Positions 1-6,610 of a stretch of DNA of 11,471 bases are shown piece by piece (within the stretch, counting starts at the first letter, position 1; every line of letters starts with the position of its first letter). The notes under the pieces were generated by a model that saw only the letters and a program-made list of their open reading frames with translations, was not told the DNA's origin and searched no databases. Position numbers and translations under genes: made by a program. Source of the stretch: Frankiales bacterium (GTDB lineage Bacteria > Actinomycetota > Actinomycetes > Mycobacteriales > SCTD01); assembly GCA_025464695.1 (NCBI GenBank), contig JAODNQ010000181.1, positions 1 through 11,471 of the forward strand, written 5' to 3'.

Positions 1-180
1 GTCGCCGGGTGCCTGCTCGACGGCTCCCCCCGCCCGGCCCTGGCGCTGCTCGCCGGGCTGCTCGCCGCCCGGCTGCTGCGCCGGCACGCCGTCCGCCGGC
101 TGGGGGGCGTCACCGGCGACGTCCTCGGCGCCCTGGTCGAGACCACGACCACCGTCGTGCTGGTGGGGATGAGCCTGTAG
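1..180 (+). CDS. cobS: Adenosylcobinamide-GDP ribazoletransferase, C-terminal end (partial)
   Basis: CobS is a membrane enzyme that joins adenosylcobinamide-GDP to alpha-ribazole in the final steps of cobalamin synthesis. Only the last 59 codons are present. They read in frame 1 from the window edge to the TAG at 178-180. The piece shows an Ala/Leu-rich membrane helix (LALLAGLLAARLL), then the typical CobS tail: RRLGG, GGVTGDVLGALVE and a Thr-rich final helix (TTTTVVLVGM). The GDVLGA...E segment followed by a closing hydrophobic helix is characteristic of the family. The start and the acidic metal-binding motifs lie upstream of the window. The next gene begins 52 bases downstream on the same strand but seems to have its own promoter. 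Identification is from the tail only, but the match is distinctive. Confidence 0.88.
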   Translation, partial: VAGCLLDGSPRPALALLAGLLAARLLRRHAVRRLGGVTGDVLGALVETTTTVVLVGMSL

Positions 181-220
181 CTGCCTGTGGACGGCCGCAG
201 CGCGGTGCAGGGCTGCTGCC

Positions 221-226
221 TACGGT
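221..226 (+). promoter_or_regulatory. Candidate -10 element (TACGGT) giving a leaderless transcript
   Basis: TACGGT fits the actinobacterial -10 consensus TANNNT and ends exactly six bases before the GTG at 233. Transcription would therefore start at or next to the start codon. No Shine-Dalgarno sequence is visible before this GTG, which agrees with a leaderless mRNA. No convincing -35 hexamer is seen at the expected spacing. The short motif could occur by chance. Confidence 0.45.
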
Positions 227-232
227 GCGGAC

Positions 233-970
233 GTGACCGACGAGCCGAGCAACCGCAGCGTGGTCCTCGGCGCCGACGCCTGGACGGTCCTGCGCACCGC
301 AGCAGCGGCGCTGCCCCTGCCGGCCGGGTTCGCCGGCGGGCCGCTGACGCCGGACCAGGTCGCCGCGGCCGAGCGGGCACTGCGGGCCAGCGCCGTGGTG
401 CCCGGCGACACCGGGGACCTGCTGGCCGACCTGCACCCGTCGGTCCGGGCCTCGCTGCTGCTCCACCTCGGACCGCTCGGCCGCGTCCGGACCGCGGTGG
501 GGCTCGGCCGCGACGTCGAGGTCTCCGAGACCGCCGTCGGACCGGTCCTGTCGTCCTCCCTCCGCCGGCGCGGCGCAGGTCCGGTCACCCTGACGACGCT
601 GCTCACCTCCGACGTCGCCGCCCACGTGGCCGGCCTGCTGCCGGGGCTGGTGCCCGGACCGGACGGGCGCGAGGTCGTGGTGCGCGACGCGGCCATCGCG
701 GTGGCCGCGGGCCGCGCCGCCGAGCAGGGCGCGGAGGAGCTGGCCCGGCTGCTCGCGGACGGCGACGTGCCACCCGCCCTGGTCGGCCTCGAGCAGGTCG
801 CGCGGGTCGACGTCGGCGGCCGCCTGCTGCTCGCACTGCGCACCGGGGACGGCTGGCGCACCGCCCGCCTCGCCGGCGAGGACCTCGTGCTGACCCCGCT
901 CGACGCCGACCGGCTGGTCACCGACGTCGCGGCCGCGCTGGCTCCGCTGGTGGCCGGGGCGGCGGCGTGA
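233..970 (+). CDS. Uncharacterised protein, faintly EspG-like; first gene of a three-gene unit
   Basis: This 245-aa protein has no signal peptide, membrane segment or catalytic motif. It is a mixed alpha/beta protein. A helix at about residues 10-30 is followed by a segment with LTPDQVAAAERALRAS and DLLADLHPSVRAS, then an alternating region, and a C-terminal beta/helix tail (GEDLVLTPLDADRLVTDV). The order 'helix, short recognition helix, ADLHP, then beta segments' recalls ESX-secretion chaperones of the EspG family. That is an impression from layout, not a firm motif match. The GTG at 233 was chosen because a -10-like TACGGT lies six bases upstream and the protein pattern begins there. The stop overlaps the next GTG (GTGA at 967-970), so the two genes are probably translationally coupled and functionally linked. 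Coding is well supported, function is not. Confidence 0.8.
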   Translation: MTDEPSNRSVVLGADAWTVLRTAAAALPLPAGFAGGPLTPDQVAAAERALRASAVVPGDTGDLLADLHPSVRASLLLHLGPLGRVRTAVGLGRDVEVSETAVGPVLSSSLRRRGAGPVTLTTLLTSDVAAHVAGLLPGLVPGPDGREVVVRDAAIAVAAGRAAEQGAEELARLLADGDVPPALVGLEQVARVDVGGRLLLALRTGDGWRTARLAGEDLVLTPLDADRLVTDVAAALAPLVAGAAA

Positions 971-2526
971 CCGGCGGCGACCTGTCCGTCAGCGGCGGCG
1001 CGGCCGGGGTCGCGGCCGACCTCGCCGACCTGCGGCGGGTCGCGGACCTGCTCGACCGGTACGGCACCGACGTGTCCGGCCTCGCCGGGCGCACCCGCTC
1101 CGCGACCACCGCCGGCTGCCTGCTCGGCAGCGCCGCGTGGTCCCCGGGCACCGCCGCACGCGCGGAGGCCGCGCTGCTCGCCGCCGCCGGAGCGCTGACC
1201 CTCGACGCCGTCCGGCTCGAGGGCTCCGCGGTCGTCCTGCGCACCCGCGCCCGGCTGCTCGAGCTGGCCGACAGCGGGGTCGACCTGCTGGAGGTCACGG
1301 CCGAGCGGACGGTGGCGCGGGCCGCCGGTGCGGTAGCGGGCGCCCTCGCCGTCCCGCTCGCCGTCGGGGTCGTCCTGACCGGTGCCGCGCTCTACACCGG
1401 CGAGCTCGCCCGCGACGCCGGGCAGCTGCAGGTCGACGTGCTGTCGGGCCGGATCCCGGTGTCGGAGTACGACGACGCCCTGCGCGGCCTGCCCGGGCAG
1501 GCCGCGGGCGACCTGCGCGACGACGCCCTCGACTGGGCGCAGCAGCACCGGCTCGCCGACCGCGCGGGCGGCCTGCTGGTCGAGCACCCCGGCATCACCG
1601 ACGCCGTCACGGGCGGTCTGCCCGACTTCCTGCAGGGCGCCGCCGGCCCCCTCGCCCCGCTGCTGCCGTCCGACCTCGAGGAGACCGTGGCCGCCCTGCT
1701 CGCGGCCGGACGCCTCGGCGGGCTGTTCGCCGACCCGGAGCTGACCGTCACGGAGCGGCCCGTCGACCGGCGCTCGCAGGAGCTCGAGTGGGGCAGCCTG
1801 CGCGACCTGTTCGTCAGCCAGGAGACGCTGATGGCCGCGACCAAGGACGACCCCACCTCCAGCACCGTGCGCGTCCGGAAGGTGGTCGGCACGGACGGCG
1901 TCGTCCGCTGGGTCGTGCAGGTGCCGGGGACGCAGCAGTGGTCGCCGAAGGCGGGGGGCGACCCCAGCGACTCCACGAGCAACCTCGAGCTCATGGACGA
2001 CGGGCAGGCCGCCCTCGCCCGTGCGGTGCTCACCGCCATGCACGACGCCCACGTCGGCGCGGACGACGACGTCCTGCTGACCGGGCACAGCCAGGGGGGC
2101 ATCGCCGCGCTCGCGGTGGCCTCCGACCCCGCCGCCCGCGCCCGCTTCCACGGTATGCACGACGTCGTCACGGCGGGCAGCCCCGTCTCCCGCCTGCACG
2201 TGCCGCCCGACGTGCGCGTGCTGTCGCTGGAGAACGACCGCGACCCCGTGCCGCGCCTCGACGGGCAGGACAACCCGGACGCCCCGAACTGGACCACCGT
2301 GCGCCGCGACGCCCTGCCCGACATCCGCGCGACCCCCGGGACGGGCGCCCAGGACGCGCTCGACCCGATCGCGAACCACGCGGTCCCGCGGTACCAGGCG
2401 CTGGCCGGAGCGGTCGACGACAGCTGCGACGGGGCCCTGGTGCCGGTGCACGAGGCCCTGGAGCCCTTCCTCAGCGGCAGCGGCGAGACCCAGGACTACG
2501 TTCTGCACCGACCGCAGGAGCACTGA
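967..2526 (+). CDS. Alpha/beta hydrolase (lipase/esterase-like) with a helical N-terminal region
   Basis: This is a 519-aa protein of two parts. Residues 1-115 are Ala/Leu-rich and helical, like the WXG100/ESX-type helical hairpin modules placed before actinobacterial effector domains, although no WXG is present. A hydrophobic stretch at about 117-143 could be one membrane segment or a buried helix. From about residue 275 a hydrolase domain follows. It has VPGTQQW (319-325) as the likely oxyanion strand-turn, the nucleophile elbow GHSQGG with Ser375, LENDRDPVP with Asp426 (or Asp424) as the probable acid, and NHAVPRY with His471. A complete Ser-Asp-His triad in the right order suggests an active esterase or lipase; the substrate is unknown. 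The GTG start overlaps the previous stop (GTGA). A long open frame continues upstream in phase but is the GC-rich shadow of the preceding gene. A putative lipoprotein gene follows 9 bases downstream. Confidence 0.85.
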   Translation: MTGGDLSVSGGAAGVAADLADLRRVADLLDRYGTDVSGLAGRTRSATTAGCLLGSAAWSPGTAARAEAALLAAAGALTLDAVRLEGSAVVLRTRARLLELADSGVDLLEVTAERTVARAAGAVAGALAVPLAVGVVLTGAALYTGELARDAGQLQVDVLSGRIPVSEYDDALRGLPGQAAGDLRDDALDWAQQHRLADRAGGLLVEHPGITDAVTGGLPDFLQGAAGPLAPLLPSDLEETVAALLAAGRLGGLFADPELTVTERPVDRRSQELEWGSLRDLFVSQETLMAATKDDPTSSTVRVRKVVGTDGVVRWVVQVPGTQQWSPKAGGDPSDSTSNLELMDDGQAALARAVLTAMHDAHVGADDDVLLTGHSQGGIAALAVASDPAARARFHGMHDVVTAGSPVSRLHVPPDVRVLSLENDRDPVPRLDGQDNPDAPNWTTVRRDALPDIRATPGTGAQDALDPIANHAVPRYQALAGAVDDSCDGALVPVHEALEPFLSGSGETQDYVLHRPQEH

Positions 2527-2535
2527 GGAGACCCC

Positions 2536-3060
2536 GTGAGACTGCGCCTCGTCGGCGCCGCGCTCCTGCTCGCCGTCGGCGCCACCGCCTGCTCGGACCT
2601 GCCGGAGCGGCCGGGCGGGCTGAGCCGTCGCCAGACCGTGGCGCACGACGACGCCGTGCTGCACGCCCTCGCCGCGCGGCTGGCCGCCCGCCCCGGGGTG
2701 CAGTGCCTGAGCGCCCAGGTGTCGGACGGCGGGACCGGCGTGGACCTGCCCGGCACCGTCTCCGTCACCGGAGCGGTGCGCGGCCTGACCCGCTCGGAGC
2801 GCGAGGCGCTGGCACGCGAGATCGGGCGCGAGGTGTGGCTCGCCCCCCTGGCCGGCGGGGTCAGCACCCTCAGCGTCTTCGTCGGCGAGGTCACCGCACC
2901 ACCCGGCCCCGGCGGCGGCACCGACCTGGGCCGCCTCCTCGGCCGCGGGGACGGCGGCTCGGTCGACTCCCAGGAGCTCGCGGCGGCCTACGGCCCCGGC
3001 CCGACGTCGACGGCGCTCAGCTCGGCGCCCCCGGACCCGGGCGGCCCCACCTCCTGCTGA
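2536..3060 (+). CDS. Small putative lipoprotein, third gene of the unit
   Basis: The product is 174 aa. It starts with a short basic-hydrophobic leader (MRLRLVGAALLLAVGATAC) that ends at Cys19, suggesting a lipid-anchored envelope protein. The lipobox is imperfect because Ala rather than Leu lies at -3, so ordinary secretion is possible. After a helical stretch (about 35-60) comes a beta-rich core with PGTVSVTGAV, then a helix REALAREIGREVWLAPL and a hydrophobic strand STLSVFVG. The last third is Gly/Pro/Ser-rich and disordered, ending in a C-terminal Cys. I recognise no family. GTG 2536 was chosen because GAGGAG (2525-2530) overlaps the previous stop at good spacing. It lies 9 bases after the hydrolase gene, so the two are probably co-transcribed. 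Its stop codon lies inside the first copy of a 31-bp tandem repeat. Confidence 0.78.
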   Translation: MRLRLVGAALLLAVGATACSDLPERPGGLSRRQTVAHDDAVLHALAARLAARPGVQCLSAQVSDGGTGVDLPGTVSVTGAVRGLTRSEREALAREIGREVWLAPLAGGVSTLSVFVGEVTAPPGPGGGTDLGRLLGRGDGGSVDSQELAAAYGPGPTSTALSSAPPDPGGPTSC

Positions 3061-3128
3061 GCACGCCCGGACGGGCTACGGCACCCGCTGAGCGCGCCCG
3101 GACGGGCTACGGCACCTGCTGAGCGCGC
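3056..3128 (+). repeat. 31-bp tandem repeat, two full copies and a partial third
   Basis: Units run 3056-3086 and 3087-3117 and differ at two positions only (8th base A/G, 31st base C/T). A third copy starts at 3118 and matches for about 11 bases (GCTGAGCGCGC) before diverging. Each unit contains GCCC-GGAC-GGGC, a small tetraloop hairpin. The first copy begins inside the last codons of the lipoprotein gene and supplies its TGA stop. The array fills most of the gap between two convergent genes. Confidence 0.85.
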
Positions 3129-3140
3129 GTGCTCAGCGGG
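3115..3140. terminator. Hairpin at the convergent junction, likely bidirectional terminator
   Basis: GCTGAGC (3118-3124) and GCTCAGC (3131-3137) are perfect inverted repeats around a six-base loop, GCGCGT. The stem extends by one G-T wobble and two C-G pairs to about 10 bp. It lies between the ends of the plus-strand lipoprotein gene and the minus-strand shikimate-kinase-like gene. No U-tract follows, which is usual in such GC-rich genomes. Confidence 0.55.
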
Positions 3141-3149
3141 CCTCGTGCG

Positions 3150-3695
3150 TCACGGCATCGCCTCGACGACGGCGCGCGCGACCTGACCGACGGGCAGCAC
3201 GTCGACGTCGAGGACCTGGTCGGCCACCGACGCGTACAGCGGGTACCGCTCCGCGACGAACCGCGCGAGCGTGGCCGCCGGGTCCTCGCCGAGCCAAGGG
3301 CGCTCCTCGGCCCGGCCCACCCGACGGGCGAGCGTGGCGGCGGAGGCCCGCAGCCAGACGACCCGGCCGCCCTGGCGCAGCCGGTCGCGGCCGCCCTCCT
3401 GCAGCAGCACGCCCGTCGCGATGCTCGCCACCAGCGGCCCGGGCACGCCGAGCACGATGTTCACGGTCGCGGCCTCCGCGGACACGACCGCGTCGAGGCC
3501 CTGCTCCCGGTAGAGCGCGGCGACGTCCCGCCCGGTGGTGCGCTGCAGGACGGCGTCGTCGTCCAGGAACGGCCAGCCCAGGCGCGAGGCGACCAAGCTG
3601 CCGACGCTCGTGCGGCCCGAGCCGGTGCAGCCGACGAGCAGCAGCCTCGTGTCCTCCACGTCCTTCGCGCCCCCCGACGCTCCCCCCGACGTCAT
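3150..3695 (-). CDS. Shikimate-kinase-like P-loop protein with altered Walker A and substrate sites
   Basis: This 181-aa protein has the shikimate kinase fold and length. The P-loop LVGCTGSGRTSVG (about 20-32) has Arg28 where the family has the Walker A Lys. FLDDDAVLQ (43-51) matches the FxDxD shikimate/Mg motif. The lid Arg-Pro is at 132-133 (ERPWLGEDP), and RYPLY (150-154) keeps the C-terminal Arg. The central substrate Arg of the FR..E motif is replaced (LDAVVSAEAA), and the GGG loop is reduced (SIATGVLL). It may therefore be a paralogue that no longer phosphorylates shikimate, or acts on another small molecule. The ATG at 3695 lies 4 bases past the gcvT stop, so it is the last gene of the operon. 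A GTG at 3659 just before VEDTRLLLVG is an alternative start. It could be called aroK by similarity, but the site changes argue against that symbol. Confidence 0.85.
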   Translation of the reverse strand: MTSGGASGGAKDVEDTRLLLVGCTGSGRTSVGSLVASRLGWPFLDDDAVLQRTTGRDVAALYREQGLDAVVSAEAATVNIVLGVPGPLVASIATGVLLQEGGRDRLRQGGRVVWLRASAATLARRVGRAEERPWLGEDPAATLARFVAERYPLYASVADQVLDVDVLPVGQVARAVVEAMP

Positions 3696-3699
3696 CCGC

Positions 3700-4836
3700 T
3701 CAGCGCACCCGGCTGGGCACGAACGGCGGCTTCACGACGCGGAACCGCGAGGTGCGGCCACGGACGTCGACCTCGAGCTCGTCACCCGCGGCGACGTCGG
3801 GTGCGAGCAGGGCCAGCGCGATGCCGACGCGGCGGGTGGGGGAGAACGTCCCGCTCGTCACCTCGCCCACCTCCCGCTCGCCGCGCTTCACGACCATGTG
3901 CGCGCGGGGGATCCCCCTGTCGAGGCCTTCCAACCCCCACAGCACGCGGATGGGGCCGGACTCCCGCTCGCGCAGGAGCGCCTCGCGCCCCCAGAAGCGC
4001 GGCTTGCTCCACCCCACCGCCCAGGTGGCCTTCGCCTGCACCGGCGTGATCTCCAGCGACAGGTCCTGGCCGTGCAGCGGGTAGCCCATCTCGGTGCGCA
4101 GGGTGTCGCGGGCGCCCAGGCCGCAGGGCAGGACGCCGAGCGGCGCGCCGGCGGCCAGGACGGCGTCCCAGAGGTCGGCGGCGTCGTCCCAGCGGGGCAG
4201 CAGCTCGTAGCCGCGCTCCCCCGTGTACCCGGTGCGGCAGACGACGACCGGCCGACCCTCCCAGGAGGCGCCCTCGAAGCTCATGTAGTCGTGGTCGGTG
4301 GGCAGGCCGAGCGCCTGCACCAGCTCGGTGCTCCGCGGCCCCTGCACCGCGATCACGGCGAGGGTGGTGTGGAGGTCCTCGACGGTGATGCCCTCGGGGG
4401 CGTCGGCCTGCAGGCGGGAGACGACCTGGCTGGAGTTGGCGGCGTTGGGGATGAGGAAGACCTCGTCCTCGCTGCGGACGTACTGGATGAGGTCGTCGAC
4501 GACGCCGCCCGTGCGGTCGTCCAGGCACAGCGTGTACTGCGCCTGCCCGACGCCGACCCGGCGGAGGTCGTTGGTCAGGCGGTCGTTCACGAAGTCGACC
4601 GCACCCGCGCCCTTGACCACGCCCTTGCCGAGGTGGCTCACGTCGAACACCCCGACCGCCTCGCGGACCGCCTGGTGCTCCTTGAGGACGCCCCCGCCCG
4701 GGTACTCGATCGGCATCTCCCAGCCGCCGAAGTCGGCCATCTTGGCGCCCAGGGCGACGTGCCGGTCGTGGAGCGGGCTGTGCTGCAGGGCGTGCGGCGG
4801 GTCGTGCGGCTGGTCGTGCTGCTGCTCGTCGGTCAC
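3700..4836 (-). CDS. gcvT: Aminomethyltransferase (glycine cleavage system T protein)
   Basis: GcvT takes the aminomethyl group from lipoyl-GcvH and passes it to tetrahydrofolate, giving 5,10-methylene-THF and ammonia. The 378-aa length is normal. Visible family blocks are SPLHDRHVALGAKMADFGGWE (20-40), GVFDVSHLG (62-70), QYTLCLDDRTGG with the catalytic Asp114 in GGVVDDL (110-116), NAAN (131-134), CRTGYTGERGYELL (200-213) and ARDTLRTEMGYPLHG (242-256). The C-terminal barrel carries VTSGTFSPTRRVGIA. An unusual His-rich tail of about 20 residues precedes the core. The GTG start overlaps the upstream stop (GTGA at 4836-4833), so translation is coupled to the EgtE-like gene. No gcvH or gcvP is in view. 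The E3 needed by the system could be the lpdA product encoded at 9582-10952. Confidence 0.95.
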   Translation of the reverse strand: MTDEQQHDQPHDPPHALQHSPLHDRHVALGAKMADFGGWEMPIEYPGGGVLKEHQAVREAVGVFDVSHLGKGVVKGAGAVDFVNDRLTNDLRRVGVGQAQYTLCLDDRTGGVVDDLIQYVRSEDEVFLIPNAANSSQVVSRLQADAPEGITVEDLHTTLAVIAVQGPRSTELVQALGLPTDHDYMSFEGASWEGRPVVVCRTGYTGERGYELLPRWDDAADLWDAVLAAGAPLGVLPCGLGARDTLRTEMGYPLHGQDLSLEITPVQAKATWAVGWSKPRFWGREALLRERESGPIRVLWGLEGLDRGIPRAHMVVKRGEREVGEVTSGTFSPTRRVGIALALLAPDVAAGDELEVDVRGRTSRFRVVKPPFVPSRVR

Positions 4837-5903
4837 GGGCGGACCCTACTGAGCGCGTCTGCCAGCGCGTCGAGCTCGTCCTCGCGCGCCCACGCGGCCG
4901 TCGACACCCGCAGCACCGGACCGGCGAGGTCGGCCGCCCGCGACGCCGGCACCGCGCTGACCAGGACGCCCTGCTCCAGCAGGCGGCCGCGCACCTGCAC
5001 GGGGTCGACGCCGTCGGGCGGCAGCAGCGTGGTGATCCCCGTGGGCTCGTCCACGGGCTCGACCACGCGCCAGCCGCCGACGCCCAGCACGCGGCGCGCG
5101 CGGGCGGCGAGGGCGTGCACCCGGGGCAGCAGCTCCGGCGTCCACTCCCGGACGGCGACCGCCAGGCCGACCCGTCCCGCGACGTGGGCCTCGGGCTGCT
5201 CGGACCGCCGGACGCCGCGGTGGACGGTGGGCGCCAGGGTGGGCGGGTCGGCGAGCCCGGCCTCGGTCTCCGGCGCCACCACGGCGAACCCGACGCCCCG
5301 CGGCCCGCAGAGCCACTTGCGCGAGGTCCCGACGTAGGCCGCGCACCCCGCCGGCACCGTCGTCTGGCCGAGGGACTGCGCGACGTCGAGCACGACGGGC
5401 ACCCCGCTGCCGACCAGCTCCGCGACGGGCTGGGCCACGCCGCGCTGGGAGGCGACCTGGGGCAGCGTGAGCAGGTCGAGGCCGTCCGGCAGGTCGCGGA
5501 CCCGGCCGAGCGCGTCGACGGGCAGGTCCACCAGCTGCCAGCCGCGCTCCGCGGCCAGCCGGGCGAGGACCCGGGCGTTGCCGCCGTACTCGCTGCCCAC
5601 GGTGCCCACCCGGGGGCCGCCCCGCCAGGCACCGAGCAGCGTGGCGAAGGCGGCACCGCCGTCGGAGGCGAAGGCGACGTCGCCGGCTCCGAGCCCGACG
5701 AGGGCCCCGAGCGCCGCCCGGCCCTCGGCGAGCACCCCCTCCTCCGCCTCGGCCTCCGCGACGTACGCGCCGTCGGCCTCGGCCCGCAGGTGCGCCGTCT
5801 GGGCCGCCAGGACGGCGCGGGACACCCGTCCGCTCGCGGCGACGTCCAGGTGCACCCGGGCGGTCGGCAGCCGGGCGTCGACCCAGCGCGCCACGTCGCT
5901 CAC
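4833..5903 (-). CDS. egtE: EgtE-like PLP-dependent enzyme (class V aminotransferase fold)
   Basis: EgtE is a PLP-dependent C-S lyase that cleaves hercynylcysteine sulfoxide to ergothioneine. The 356-aa protein has the class V fold. It shows an N-terminal HLDVAASGRVS segment, the cofactor aspartate and glutamine in VVLDVAQSLGQ (Asp173, Gln176), and the PLP-binding lysine Lys196 in GTSRKWLCGPRGVGF, the block typical of EgtE. The C-terminal domain has GVLVSAVP and VLRVSTAAW. All PLP-site residues look intact. The GTG start overlaps the stop of the EgtC-like gene (GTGA 5903-5900), as in ergothioneine clusters, but egtA, egtB and egtD are absent from the window. A different cysteine desulfurase or lyase role is possible. 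The symbol rests on the EgtC-EgtE pairing and the SRKWL.GPRGVG block. Confidence 0.75.
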   Translation of the reverse strand: MSDVARWVDARLPTARVHLDVAASGRVSRAVLAAQTAHLRAEADGAYVAEAEAEEGVLAEGRAALGALVGLGAGDVAFASDGGAAFATLLGAWRGGPRVGTVGSEYGGNARVLARLAAERGWQLVDLPVDALGRVRDLPDGLDLLTLPQVASQRGVAQPVAELVGSGVPVVLDVAQSLGQTTVPAGCAAYVGTSRKWLCGPRGVGFAVVAPETEAGLADPPTLAPTVHRGVRRSEQPEAHVAGRVGLAVAVREWTPELLPRVHALAARARRVLGVGGWRVVEPVDEPTGITTLLPPDGVDPVQVRGRLLEQGVLVSAVPASRAADLAGPVLRVSTAAWAREDELDALADALSRVRP

Positions 5904-6604
5904 AGCGCGCTCCGCTCCACCCCGGACAGGGACGCGACGACGACGGTCCGCGGCGGCAGGGGCGTGCCGCCGGGCTCGGCACCGCTGCTCGCCAGCAGCA
6001 CGGCGCCGTCGCCGGTGCGCTGCACGAGGTCGGTGCCGCAGGCCACGAGCACCGTGCCGTCGGCGGCCAGCAGGGACAGTCGCGCCTCGGGGGCGCGGTC
6101 GGCCACCAGCCGCATCGCGGCCCGCACGGCGTCGGGCAGTGCGTCGCCGGCGGTGAGCCGGGCGCCCACGAGGGCCGCGACGAAGGCGCCGGGCACCACC
6201 GAGCCGACCGCGGCGAGCGCCGTGCTCGGCACCAGCCGGCCCAGGGCGGCGGGCAGGTCGGCGCCCTCGACCGCGCACGAGACCAGGACGCCCGACACCA
6301 GGTGCGGGCCACAGGCGCTCTCGTCGGCCGGCGCCCCCGCCGGTGCGGCCCGGACGGCGGCGACCGCACAGCCGCTGCCGACCTCCGCGGCCAGCGCGAG
6401 GAAGCCGGCGTCGGTGCGCGGCGACCCGGTCCGGCGGTACCGCGACGGGCCGGCCGCCGGGCGGCCGAACTCGGGGGCGGGCCACCAGCCCACGCCGAAC
6501 CCGTCGGCCGGGGCGCCCTCGACGAGCGACGGGGACAGCACCGTCGACAGCCGCTGGGCACGCCCGAGCCGCGCCGCGTGGCACACCCGCTCGACCTGCT
6601 CCAC
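5900..6604 (-). CDS. EgtC-like class II glutamine amidotransferase homologue, probably inactive
   Basis: EgtC is an Ntn hydrolase that removes glutamate from gamma-glutamyl-hercynylcysteine sulfoxide. This protein of about 234 aa aligns along the family: VCHAARLG (for MCRH.A.LG), ADGFGVGWW, SRYRRTGSPRTDAGF, AVAAVRAAPAG, then ARLSLLAADGTVLVA and DGAVLLASSGAEP near the end. Several hallmark residues are gone. The Arg after the Cys is missing, Asn is replaced in N.DGFG, and the HNG oxyanion loop is replaced by SCAVEG. The GTG at 6604 has a fine ribosome site (GGGGAGG, 6617-6611, 6-base gap) and puts the Cys at residue 8. The GTG at 6586 would put it at position 2, as in active enzymes, but has only a weak site. 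It is first in the operon and overlaps the EgtE-like gene by GTGA. A structural or regulatory role is possible. Confidence 0.72.
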   Translation of the reverse strand: MEQVERVCHAARLGRAQRLSTVLSPSLVEGAPADGFGVGWWPAPEFGRPAAGPSRYRRTGSPRTDAGFLALAAEVGSGCAVAAVRAAPAGAPADESACGPHLVSGVLVSCAVEGADLPAALGRLVPSTALAAVGSVVPGAFVAALVGARLTAGDALPDAVRAAMRLVADRAPEARLSLLAADGTVLVACGTDLVQRTGDGAVLLASSGAEPGGTPLPPRTVVVASLSGVERSAL

Positions 6605-6610
6605 GTGCCG

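Noticed and set aside
187..966. Upstream in-phase extension of the hydrolase frame
   Set aside because: The translation is Arg/Gly/Pro-rich nonsense lying over the 233-970 gene in another frame; the GTGA start at 967 explains the data better.
220..2664. Long antisense open frame (814 codons) over the first operon
   Set aside because: No recognisable motif; composition typical of a shadow frame; the plus strand holds a full catalytic triad.
3056..3128. CRISPR-like array
   Set aside because: Copies are directly joined with no spacers and there are no cas genes; it is a tandem repeat.
3150..3659. Shorter start (GTG 3659) for the shikimate-kinase-like gene
   Set aside because: The AAGGA nearby is only one base from the GTG, too close for good initiation; ATG 3695 follows the gcvT stop by 4 bases and fits coupling.
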